From the NCBI RefSeq assembly GCF_008933165.1, contig NZ_WBVQ01000002.1:457569-521568 (forward strand): a DNA stretch of 64,000 nucleotides, in the 5' to 3' direction. The notes beneath the pieces were generated by a model that was not told the DNA's origin, searched no databases, and was given only the letters and a program-made list of their open reading frames with translations. The first letter of the stretch is position 1. Each line of letters starts with the position of its first letter. This DNA comes from Phaeocystidibacter marisrubri. GTDB taxonomy: Bacteria; Bacteroidota; Bacteroidia; Flavobacteriales; Schleiferiaceae. The translations under genes and the position numbers were made by a program. Shown here piece after piece: positions 45,721-56,600 of the stretch.

Positions 45721-45903
45721 TCACTCCTGACTACGAAAAACTGAATTGTTTGTATCAGAATTATACGGACTCAAACTTCTATACTCATGCGTCAACGGAT
45801 CCACACTCAAACACATATTCTTCTGGTTATCATAATACCTCGCTCCGTAAGAGAATAACTCATTTGAATCACCCCCTGTCCCAGAATTTTCACTGAAACT
45901 ATA
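45721..45903 (-). pseudogene. Truncated RHS core (remnant)
   Basis: The minus-strand frame reads SYGARYYDNQKN, then LSVDPLTHEYRSLSPYN, the end of an RHS core, and stops at 45721-45723. The giant protein has YYGARYYDNQLS and LSVDPM in the same order, and the nucleotides match closely (45797-45850 against 48389-48442). The upstream part is missing: the frame closes at about 45915. This is a decayed copy of the C-terminal core of an RHS gene, probably derived from the giant gene or a relative. Confidence 0.75.
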
Positions 45904-45979
45904 AATTGATTTTTAATGGGTTAAGATCCTGAATAGTCGCCACCTCCTAGATGACCACATTACCAGCTTATGCCTCTAA

Positions 45980-46312
45980 TCATTCTCGAGTCATTGCCTC
46001 AACCACAGTATCATTTTTAAACATAACATCAAACACCTCTACTTCACCGCCTCTTGGATGTTTTTTAACTCTTATTACATACATCAAGTTCCCTATCGAA
46101 TCATCACATCCTTTGCACCTATCAGTCGTTAACATCATCACAACTTCTTCCCGACTTTTTCCGATTAACAACCTCGATTCTTCCAAATCCTCAGTCATTC
46201 TATATCGCTCACTAGGTTCTTCAGCCCATCTAGCTGTATCAAACTTCAATTGTCGAGTACAACCGAAAAGGAATGTCATCCCAAACATAAATAGGTAATG
46301 CTTCGTTCTCAT
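45980..46312 (-). CDS. Lipoprotein with BamE/SmpA-like domain, 110 residues (candidate immunity protein)
   Basis: Starts MRTKHYLFMFGMTFLFGC, a lipoprotein signal with Cys18. The mature part reads LLIGKSREEVVMML, then LMYVIRVKK and FDVMFKNDTVVEAM, the pattern of small BamE/SmpA-like lipoprotein folds. Two further cysteines (CKGC) could bind metal or form a disulfide. Its ATG overlaps by 4 bases (ATGA) the stop of a toxin-tail fragment, so it was translated with that toxin. I infer an immunity protein; a BamE-like housekeeping role is less likely in this context. Confidence 0.65.
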   Translation of the reverse strand: MRTKHYLFMFGMTFLFGCTRQLKFDTARWAEEPSERYRMTEDLEESRLLIGKSREEVVMMLTTDRCKGCDDSIGNLMYVIRVKKHPRGGEVEVFDVMFKNDTVVEAMTRE

Positions 46313-46634
46313 GGCATAAAAGGTGCTTCTTCCGAACTTGGTTGTTGAAAGCCATGGTAATAATTATATCCTCGCGTTACAGCTTGAACTTCGCTAGTCT
46401 CATCAAGTCGTCCATTTGCAAAAAGTGAATAAATATAACCACCCAACAACATTGGTGTAAGTCCAATATTACCCTTCTTAGAATTGGCGGCCCCAAAAAC
46501 AACATTGCCAAACTCATTAATATTGTATCCATACCCCATAGATCGTTCACATCATCATTAAAGAATCGAGTTCCGAATCGATCTACTGCATAACCTTCAG
46601 CAAATAGCTCCAACTGATTTCTCGCGTTATCGGC
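46309..46634 (-). pseudogene. Frameshifted orphan toxin C-terminus (Ntox44-like)
   Basis: Two minus-strand frames together give one ~105-residue tail: NQLELFAEGYAVDRFG..FNDDVNDLWG in the first and YGYNINEFGNVVFGAAN..GYNYYHG..FMP in the second. Inserting one C in the C4 run at 46534-46537 joins them. The pattern Y.YN..FGN..FGAA.....LL.G then D...E.....GY.YY resembles the polymorphic toxin type 44 fold (a predicted RNase). This family call is from memory of the pattern and is tentative. The stop overlaps the ATG of the 110-residue lipoprotein. There is no start codon or RHS core upstream; an IS110 fragment begins there instead. Confidence 0.55.
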
Positions 46635-46635
46635 T

Positions 46636-47092
46636 GAGGAAGGCAAGGAAGTGGAAATCGAAATGACCCAGCTCATTCAAGCTCAACCGCAGATCCAAAA
46701 GAACTTTTCGTTTATTACTTCCATCACAGGAGTGGGGCCTATTACAGCTACAGAACTCATCTTACTAACCGAAAACTTTCAGCGTATCAATTCCGCTCGA
46801 AAAGCAGCCGCATACGCAGGTGTCTGTCCTTATACCAGCCAGAGTCCATTATCGAACCAGTCGAAATCTCAAATCGCTCCTGCACATCTGTGCCAAGACC
46901 ATTTGCATTCATAACAAGGAGTTCAAGCTATATCGAGAACGTAAAACGATGGAGGGAAAACACTTTTATCTCGTAATGAACAACGTAGCCAACAAACTCC
47001 TCAGAACCATCTTTGCCATCATCGAATCTCAAAAAACTTTTGATCCCAATCACATTACTCTTGATCCGAGAAATAACCTTAAATCCTCCTGA
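46636..47092 (+). pseudogene. IS110/IS116/IS902-family transposase, C-terminal fragment
   Basis: The plus-strand frame gives FSFITSITGVGPITATELI, then ARKAAAYAGVCPYTSQS, the C-terminal transposase_20 domain of IS110-type DEDD recombinases. It then continues in another frame (RVHYRTSRNLKSLLHICAKT, then KTMEGKHFYLVMNNVANKLL) to a TGA at 47090-47092. The switch falls near 46848-46860, where a ~12-residue stretch usual in the family (SGTSI.GK) is missing, so there was an internal deletion. The N-terminal catalytic domain is absent. The left end abuts the toxin-tail fragment; the exact boundary is uncertain. Confidence 0.85.
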
Positions 47093-47119
47093 TTTTATTT
47101 GCTTTTGACAGAGTAAACA

Positions 47120-47623
47120 TTACCCAGCTAAATCGTCAAGCATTTTATGGAAGTTGGCAAATTCGTTTGTCCATTTATATTTCATGTGACAAAGAGCTGT
47201 GTAGTAACCTCTACCAATAACTAACCTCTTATTGCTTCCCGTCTCACAAGCTCTCCAAACCTCCACATACACATCATTCTCCTTGGATCGCCGCCTACTT
47301 GTTTCAGAACTGTCAATAGTTGTCCATGGATCGATTAATAGAAACTTGCGCCACCCTGTCCTAATCGAATCATTGATTTCAGCAGCAGATGATATAGTCC
47401 AAGACACCAACCGTGGTGTTTCATCATCCACATCAGGAAATTGCAATAGCCATTCTTGATTCCAAGTAGTAATGGTTAATTCTCTTTGAAACGACTGGAT
47501 TTCAACATAATGTGCACCATTCAATTTAATAAATAGACTATCACCATCTAGAATTGACACCGACTGAGCTAGAACCATGCTCGAAAGGCAAATAAAGAGA
47601 GATGAAATCAAATACTTTTTCAT
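47120..47623 (-). CDS. Secreted protein, 167 residues, directly behind the giant RHS gene (candidate immunity protein)
   Basis: The product has a signal-peptidase I type signal (MKKYLISSLFICLSSMVLA-Q) and a mature domain with mixed strand and helix character (e.g. ITTWNQEWLLQFPDVDDE, VYVEVWRACETGS). No family is recognised. The ATG is 17 bp beyond the stop of the giant RHS gene, the usual place for the immunity gene of an RHS or CDI toxin. A periplasmic location fits a toxin that acts in, or passes through, the cell envelope. This is inference from position. Confidence 0.6.
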   Translation of the reverse strand: MKKYLISSLFICLSSMVLAQSVSILDGDSLFIKLNGAHYVEIQSFQRELTITTWNQEWLLQFPDVDDETPRLVSWTISSAAEINDSIRTGWRKFLLIDPWTTIDSSETSRRRSKENDVYVEVWRACETGSNKRLVIGRGYYTALCHMKYKWTNEFANFHKMLDDLAG

Positions 47624-47640
47624 GCGACTAATAAAATGTA

Positions 47641-50600
47641 TTAAGGTTGGGTATAACGATTAAAGTGATACAACCATTGTTGCACAGCTTGTGACATATC
47701 TGCGTTTGGGTATGCATCCTGAAAATATTGCATCATTCTTTTCATGGTTTCTAACCGATAGGTTGGCGTAACATTATTTCCCGTTTGGAGCATATATTCC
47801 ATTTCACGCATATAAGCCCTATACTCATCACGGTCACTGCTGTTGTAATCTAGAATCTTATGTGATAAATACTCATGCGATAACACCGCATTCTTAATAT
47901 TCTCGACTGTATACTCTGAAATTGACGTATTCATTGTGGCATATATTCTGTCTTTTTCAGGGTCATATGAAAACTCGTTAGAAGTTGGATCACCAGATGC
48001 ATCCCAATAGATTTGGGATCCGATAGATTCATAGTCGAAAACTATTCCATTCATGATTTCTTGACCATCAAAATTGCTTACGATAGACGACATTATTTTC
48101 TGAAAGACTTCTCCTCTCATCTGGTTATTTCTAATCACTGATGTCATCGTGCTAGTATTGTTGTCTTGCAATGCTTGATCTGCAGACATCGTGCTAAAAT
48201 CTATTTGAGATGTACCAGAATAAATCAACGCATCACCGACAAATCCTTCTGACGTATTTCCTATGTAGTTGCCGTCAGAATCGAATACAGGATTCGCATT
48301 CGTGCCATTAGGATCCACAAGATTTATAGGGTTATTATTAGTAAACTGGTACGACGTCATGGTCAAATTAATCCCTTCCATCGCCATCGGATCCACACTC
48401 AACCAAATACTCAACTGGTTATCATAATATCTAGCCCCGTAGTATGCTAGCCCAGTCTCCTCATCTACTTCTTTACCGTTGAACCTGTACGGACTATCAA
48501 ACCCTTGCGGTTGCGCATTGTATTCGCTCATGTTCTCGCCCCAAGCATTGTAGAGGAAGAATTGATGAACTTGCCCATCTAAATCGGTTATGAGGTCGAC
48601 AGAACCCAAGTAGTTCGGGTGGTACCAGTAGACTTCCGTAGTGCGATCTCCGCAATTTACTTCGTTCACTCCATCGTTGGTAGTTGGAGAGAGATCTGTA
48701 GACATCCCTTCTGCCTTTCCCGATGAAAGATCTGGATAGGATTGAATCACAGAAGCTGGTGATTCCAACTCTTCCCTCGTATAATCTTCTCCTTTATTGA
48801 GCTTGAACTCACTGAGGATTTCCTCCAGTTGATTCAACACAAGATCTTCCGAGGAATCTTGAGATTCCGACGCTGCTTTCTGTTGACTCTGATAAGTCTG
48901 CTCCGTAAAGCGTCCGCTGGCTACCCGTTGCATTCCCATGTAATAATGGAAAGTAAGGCGATCTTCCGTGTCGAAATGTTCTGCTACCACATACGGATTC
49001 ACATACACTTTGTAGGCATCTAAAGTGCCGGTTTGCGTGTATACATCTCCGTTGATGTTGACCGTTGATGTGGTAAAACTCGCCTTCATGATTCGTTCTC
49101 CATTGTAGTCGTATACGTAGTGATGAATTCCACGATCATTGCTATCGGCAATCATCTGCTGTTCTTCATTCCACAATATTCGAATACTTCCCAGCGTACT
49201 CCCTGATAAGTTACGATTTATCTCTTTAATACTTCCAGAGTTGTTGTAATCGTACGTCGTATTTGCAGTATCTGATGGAGTAATTTCTGAGGAGCTCGTT
49301 AGCTTATGCTTTTTAGATCCGTCATAAACCATGGACAAACTGTAATCAAGACTTGACAAGTTCGTCATAGGATACGAGCCCTGAGGATCACTGACCTTAT
49401 TTGTAATCCTACCGGAAAGGTCATAATCCATGGACACCTCGTGAACCGTCCCTGAGTAGGCACTATAAGTAACCGGTGGGGTTCCAGGATCATCTGCAGC
49501 GTCAAAGCTCACCGAACTCATGGACGTACTTGCTTCTTTAAGCCGCATTAAACCGTCATACGTATAGGTCGTTGTAAGTTTTGAAGATGTCGCCATAAAC
49601 AGTCGGTGTGGAGTGATCTCAGATGCTGAAATCATACCTAAGCTGTTATAGCTGTAGCTTCTGTCCATAACTTGCTGTTGATGCGGATACCCTTTTGGCA
49701 ATGCTAATACGTCACTCGACAACAAGGTACGCGTTACAGGATGGTATCCGTAGTTCATTTTTGTACCATTTCCATACTTCATGTAAACGATGTTATCGTA
49801 ACCGTCATACGATATTGTGTCTATCAAGTTTGGAACCGTGATGCATGAACCATTGCTAACATCCACCCAAAGTAAATTACCTAAGTCCGTGTAATGGTAA
49901 TCCAATTGCTCATTATCAGGATAGGTCATCTGAAGCATCCTTCCAAATGAGTCATAGCGGAAATTAGTGGTATATGTCTTAAAGCCTTTTTGTGGAACTT
50001 TTATCACCCTAGACTGAAAAGAGGTTTGTCCCAGTTCATCGTACTTCAAAGTTTCTACTAAGAATGGGGCCGAAGAGTCCCCTTGTTCAACGGTCACAAT
50101 TCTGCCAGCTCCATTCTTTCCATCTCCGCGCTGTCCGTACGTAAACGCAACGTTGTAAAGATCTTCATTGCTAGAACCTGCGGGCATCTTCTTTCCAACC
50201 AAACGATTTAAGTCGTAATCAAAGGTAATTTGTCCATTAGTTATGGACTCCCTCGTTCCCTCTGTACTCACGGAAACCAAGTTTCCTCCTAAGTCATACG
50301 TATTGGTTGTCCGTCCTCGGTCGGGATGAACTTCTTCAATCATTCTCCCCACCCAATCATATTGATAGGTTGTCTTTTGATTTGCGGGATCAATCACTGT
50401 ATCAAGCTGTCCCAGTTCATCGTAAACGAATCGAGTAATTTCCATATTCGCAGCCCAGGATACACCCTCCTGCGCAGAACCTACTTGACGCCCTTTGTGA
50501 TCTTGATACGTATAAGCTCTCGACTTTCCATCGAGATTGGTAATTTCCGTGTAACGAGACTCTCCATTAAATACAGACCATGAACGGTTAACTGTCGTGG

Positions 50601-53600
50601 TTGACCAATCGACATTCGAACTCGCCCCTCCCGTAGGATACAAAGACATAGACTCTGTCGGTCGATTGAGGTAATCAAACTTCACCTTACCCATCGTATC
50701 CGTTAAGAGCGTTTCAAAGGCTATCGTAGAAGCAGATGTCCCTGTGATGAGCGTGTCATTGTGTTGCACATAAACCTGTCCAAACTTATCGTACACAGAG
50801 AAGCCGGAAACACGACGAGCCACTCCCATGGAATGGTCCGTTCCTGAGGAAGGATCATCCCAATCTGTTAATGTTTGGACTTGGATCGCTCTACTCAATC
50901 CGTCTGTAAATGTGATAGTTTGAGCAGCTGTTGAAATCACTGTATCAAGTGTATTCTCAGGAACTAACGCGTCACATGAGGTTGAAGCACTTCCATAACT
51001 AACCACTGTAGATGCATTTCCTGTATTGTGATAAGTGGAAGCATACGGATGTGTATCAAATGGGTGATACTCGAATGAAATGGTAGGTTCCTTTGAGGAG
51101 CTACTCAATTCTCGAGGTGCCCAAACTCTAGAAGGTCGTCGATATTGATCAAATGCAAATCGCATAACTTGACCATTGATATCTGTAGTCTGGAGCACTT
51201 GTTGATACCCGATATCATAAATGGTGCACGCAAAATCGCCATAAGGATTGTTCACACGTTCAACAAATTGAGAAACGTCTGAATCATAAACAAATGTTGT
51301 GGTTGGCCTACCTTGACCAGGAACCTGAGGAGCTTCAACCTGAGTCAAATTCCCCATCGCATCATAGGTGAAGTCAGTTAGCATTACATCACTAGGCGAC
51401 AAATACTGCCCCATTTGCTGAACAGCCTTCTTATTTGTGGTAAGTGATTCTACCTTGGAGTGTCTGCGAATATTGGAAGGACTAACAGACTGAGTATACA
51501 CCCAGTGCTCTTGTAACACATTGGTTCTATTATTTGCTGATGTCGGACTAAAATAATCCATGACCGCAATAATCCTGAAATCATACGTACTCTTGTCAAC
51601 GAGCTTATAGATAATCGTTTCTTCAATTACCCATTTCCTATGCGTACTTGTGAATTCTGCAAGTTCATTCCCATCACATACGGCTCGTGGACCAATTCCT
51701 TCCTGATTTCCGCATCCAGAAGTGTTTTCGTAGAGACCATAAATGGTGTCTGGCTCGTATGAAGGGGAGTCGCATTCCACATAAACATAGTAGTGGTAAT
51801 CATCTATCGGGACAACATCAAGGCCAGGGACCATATCCAAATCTGCACAGCTGTTTTGCTGCGTCAAATACTCATAGTGTCCTGTATAAATGGTATCTAC
51901 AGGTATCGTATCTACTTGAGCTGTATTCAGCGTGCCAAAATCTTCAAACCACACCACATTGAAATACTTGTCAAATTCTAAATGATACTTCTGAAGATTG
52001 ATCCCAGAACGGTCTTCTACAACTGGGAAATTAATGTTTCGCTTATCCGTGACCGCAGGAAATACAGTGATATAATCCGGGAGATTATCAGAGGTGTACA
52101 CTTCATCCACTAATAGCCAATCTTTTGCACCTTGCTCAATGACCTCTCCTAGCGTACCTCCATAAGTAGACATTTTGGAAACCCCACTTTCAACGAGACG
52201 AAGTTCAAAATCTACCCCTTCGTCGGAAATGAGTTCTATGTGTTGGTGAGTCCATGAATCATAATGATGAGCCCCATATTCAACTGAAGGGTCAGAACAA
52301 TCGTAACCCAAATTCAGAGTATCCACTCGAACTGAATCTCTCCACTCATGAACATGGAGTAAATAAGTATTCTCCAATATACCCTGCTCATACAAATAGC
52401 GACCCATATCTCGAGGTGAAGTACCTTTTGGAGCTCTATATTCAAGGACATTCATATTGTATTGTCCTGTTCTTCTTACTGACGTTGTATCATAATTGAG
52501 TTTGAATGGACAATCATACTCGTCTTTAATATATCTTTTCTTTTCAATTTCAAAATCATTGGATTCTGCACAAAAGTCTTCTCGTTCTCCCAATTGATTG
52601 GGTTGAATGGTAGCGACACGCGTAAACCCTGCGAATTCTCTCTCTCTTCGAATCCGAATCCCTCCGTCGTATGCGAACTTCGTTTCATATTCATCTACGC
52701 CATCTAGGTCATTTGTTCCATCTGTGATAAGATGCCCATCTGACACAACCACAGAACTCATCACCCATTTAGCCGACGGCATATCCCAATAGATTTTCTC
52801 ATTCTCCAATTCACTGAGATGAGTTCGAACAACAGGCTCGTGGTATCCCTGCTTGTTTCCAACTACTTCATAGGTAATAGTGAACTTGCCCTTCAAAGGG
52901 TTGGTAACGGATTTTAATTTATTCGCATCTCCAAACGTTGCGTAATAAACCTTTAAGTCCCCATCCTCTGTTTCCACATAATCGGGAGCACCATCTCCGT
53001 TCATATCCATGAAGCTGGTTTTCAATCGATCAATCGAGAAGTTATCACTGTATCCTGCCGTTACAGGGACCTTCAACCCCCAAAGGATGGGACCTAGTGT
53101 AAAGGTGACTTGCGCTGACACACCCGTACTTCCCGATTTATTATAGTTTTCGGTTCCTTGGGTAAGATTGTAACCCGTTATATCATAAGCTTCAAATTCC
53201 GATCCCGTATTGAGCCATAGGTCATCAGCTGCAGTCAAATCTATATAATCAGTCAGACCATCTCCGTTAAAATCAAAATAGAACCTCTCGGAGTAATTAC
53301 CTGCTCTATTCACGTTAAGCCCACCACTTAAAGATCGTACCCACCATGAATAGGATACGGCAATTGGAGCTAGATTACCTGAAAGTGAAATATCATAGGC
53401 ATGATTGCGGATGGTTCCGATAGCATCAAAAACGTTTGCTTCAAAGCCATATCCATACCCCAATCGGAACTTCTCACTAAATAAGTCATCTTCATACGAA
53501 TCTGGAATCCCATCACCATTAACGTCAATGATAGACGTTCGAGATTTCGAAGCGCGGTATCCTGCCCCAAGGTTACCAGAAAGGGTAAATTTCCTTGATT

Positions 53601-56600
53601 CTGTTGTGTAAGAGCCAGACCAGGCAGCATTCCCCCCTAGAGAAGTACCTTGACCGAGTATTGATATTCGTGGAACTTCCACTTGAGCTCCCAATCCTCC
53701 TTGAGGATTTGTAAACTGCCCCTTAATCACATCGTCATCCACAAGAATATCAGGATAACCATCCCCATTCAAATCTGTAAAAGATGATAATTGCTTAGAA
53801 TAGAGTCCAAGTTGAGAAACACTCACAGCAAAGGCTATTGGATCCGTTCCACTACTAATTCCTAACGACCTAGAAGTGCTTCGAGTCAAAAGCCCCTGTG
53901 CAGTAAACTTAGGATCCGAAGGACCCACACTTATACTTGGGAGATTCGTCGATTGATCAAATTCATTGACGAGGATAGGAGAAAAGCCCCCCGCCAAACG
54001 AAATGCAGCGATAGCTTGACCATTTATTCCGTATCGGTCTCTATTGCGATCTGAAGTTATCAGGCTCTTCTGATAACCCCATAGATCTCCAACATTCTCA
54101 CCTCTTATTGCATAAAGCGGCCAGAACTTATACTTACTCGCATCGTACTCATCTGGATGATTCTTGATGTAAGTAGTATCATACGCACTCGGATCATTCC
54201 CTAGTGGAATATGCAATTGCGCTCGTTGGATAGGGTAATTCATTGAATCCTCATGAGGTTTCCAACCGAACACTCCCCAATGCTTGTAATTCATCTGAAG
54301 GAGCTCTATTTCTCTGTGAAAAAAACCGAGGTCATAGGCAGTAATACTTCGAACTAAACCAGAAGGAGAGTACAGGCTGAATTTAGCGAGATTGTTCTGG
54401 ATATAATCCAGTAAAGCTTGCGCGTAAGGACCTTTAGCGAAAAACTCAATTTGAGCTTTCTGATCAATTGAAGTTTTCGTGAAATATGCTTTTGACGCAC
54501 TTGTAAAACTACTGGAGTTGAGCGTCGTTTTCCCAACAAACGCCATATCATAAGGACCAACTCCTTGGGTCATGTCAACATTCTTGTAAGTGATGGTTCC
54601 TTTCACACCATCAAAGACAATGGCTATTTTCTCTGCCATGACGCCCGAATTCTTGAGAGTCATGTATACCACGTCTTGTGAAACGTCATCGGGTTTGTCA
54701 ATGACGCTACTTACACCTGCGTCATCGATAACGGGCAATAGTTGATAATCAACTCCAGATGAAAGAATTCCCAAATCAGTTTGATATCCATGTTCATCCA
54801 ACTTATTGTAGGTCACATATTCGGGAGTTGGATACAGTTCTTCTACTGGATTAACACAATCATTTTTAAATTCCACAACAGGCGTCCAAAGTAATCCAGT
54901 CCAAAGAATGTTAGAAGAAGAAGTGAGACGGAATTGCAGACTTACAACATCCGAAGAAGTCAATCCTGCTACCTTGTAGTAATTAGAACCTGTTAACCCA
55001 ACAAAGGGAGCAATAGAATTAGTCGGAGAGCTCGATGTACCTTCCTCTACAGTTTGATAATAGGTATTGGAAAGAACTCCGTTAACATAAACATCTATGG
55101 CCACATTAACCTCATCGGAATAGATTGGATTATTAGAATAATTCAATTGAACACGAAACTCCTGATCTCCCTGAAATGTCGCCCCTTCCCCAGAAGAAAG
55201 TAAAAAACCAGCCTGACTAGATGAAACACCCCAGTTTGTGTTTTGACCGTCCAACCGATTACCACTTGTATATCGTATCACAGGGTTCCATTTCACCAAG
55301 TCGGACTGTCCATCTTCTCCCGCTCTCATTCGAAAGAAAATTTTATCGCCTTTGGCCACATTCAAATACAAGAAATGTGCAACCGATGAGGGAGAAGTAG
55401 GGGTTATTGTTTGAAAGCCACCGTTTTGAAAGGCCTCATTGTGTTGGACTGCTACTTGAGCTGTACCTGTAGCACCAGGATACATACTGGCAAGTCCTGT
55501 GATACGAATTTGACCGGTTTCAAAAGCCTCCCAAACTCTAACAATCTCCATCGGTTGAAGATTATCTCCTTGAGGCGCCGCAACCGCATTTTGCCCCTTA
55601 ACTACAGGGTTAAAAGTACTTTCACTTGATCCCCTAAAGTGATACTCTCCATTATCGCTCATCTCCCCAAACAAAACTTTAGCTGTATTGCCATCGGGGT
55701 AGATTAAGTCTGGATAACCATCGGCGTTATAGTCAATCACATCTCGAAGGACTTCAGAATTCCCATCACTGAATGACACATTCATGTGAGTGAGTTGAGC
55801 AGCCTGAGGGCCGATTACTTCAACCTGATACCCCGTAGATGAGTTTCGCGTCCTACTAATTCCATCGATATAAATACGAACCTTACTACCTATTTGAAGC
55901 GTACCATTTGCGCGTCTGGTAATTGGACGATAGTACACTTTATCTCCCTCGTCTATAACTACATCAGGGATACCATCCCCATTAAAATCGCGCATCTGAG
56001 TGATCACATCCGAAACAGAAGAGCTGCTACTAATCCCTGCACCAACCGTGTTTTCTTTTGTTAAAGTGATACCAAATGGCGACTCGTTCAATGCCAGTCC
56101 GAAACCAACTCTTCCACTCCCGCTGTACCCCTCGGTGAGCGAGGTGCGTATGGGAGACGGCTCGATATACGTATAAAGAGGATTGAGAACCGATTTGATA
56201 TACCATGGTGACTCACTTAAATATCGAGTTCCATGATTCATTCGAAGAATCTTGGGGTCGCTGTCGTATTCCAAACCACGCTCGTAGTAATTCATCGTAT
56301 GTCGATAAAACTCAACTCCCCCTCTTTCCTCAGCTATGTATTGAAGCAGTGTCTTGAAGTGAGTACTTTGATCATAGGCATTGTATCCAAAAACATACTT
56401 CACTAACAATTGAGAATCGTATTTAACGTCAATGCTCATCAGCTTCCTATCATCGATCACTTTGAAACCGTAATTCATCATTACGCTTCCATCTTTTCTG
56501 CCAACCGCAGTGTTGAAGATGATATGATATCTTCCCGACGTACTCCCAAATCCCGTATAAGTAATGCTGGATAAATGCATTCCTTTACCTCCACTCTTCA

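Noticed and set aside
45951..46298. 115-codon plus-strand ORF opposite the 110-aa lipoprotein
   Set aside because: The lipoprotein on the other strand has a signal, lipobox and domain-like pattern; this frame has none.
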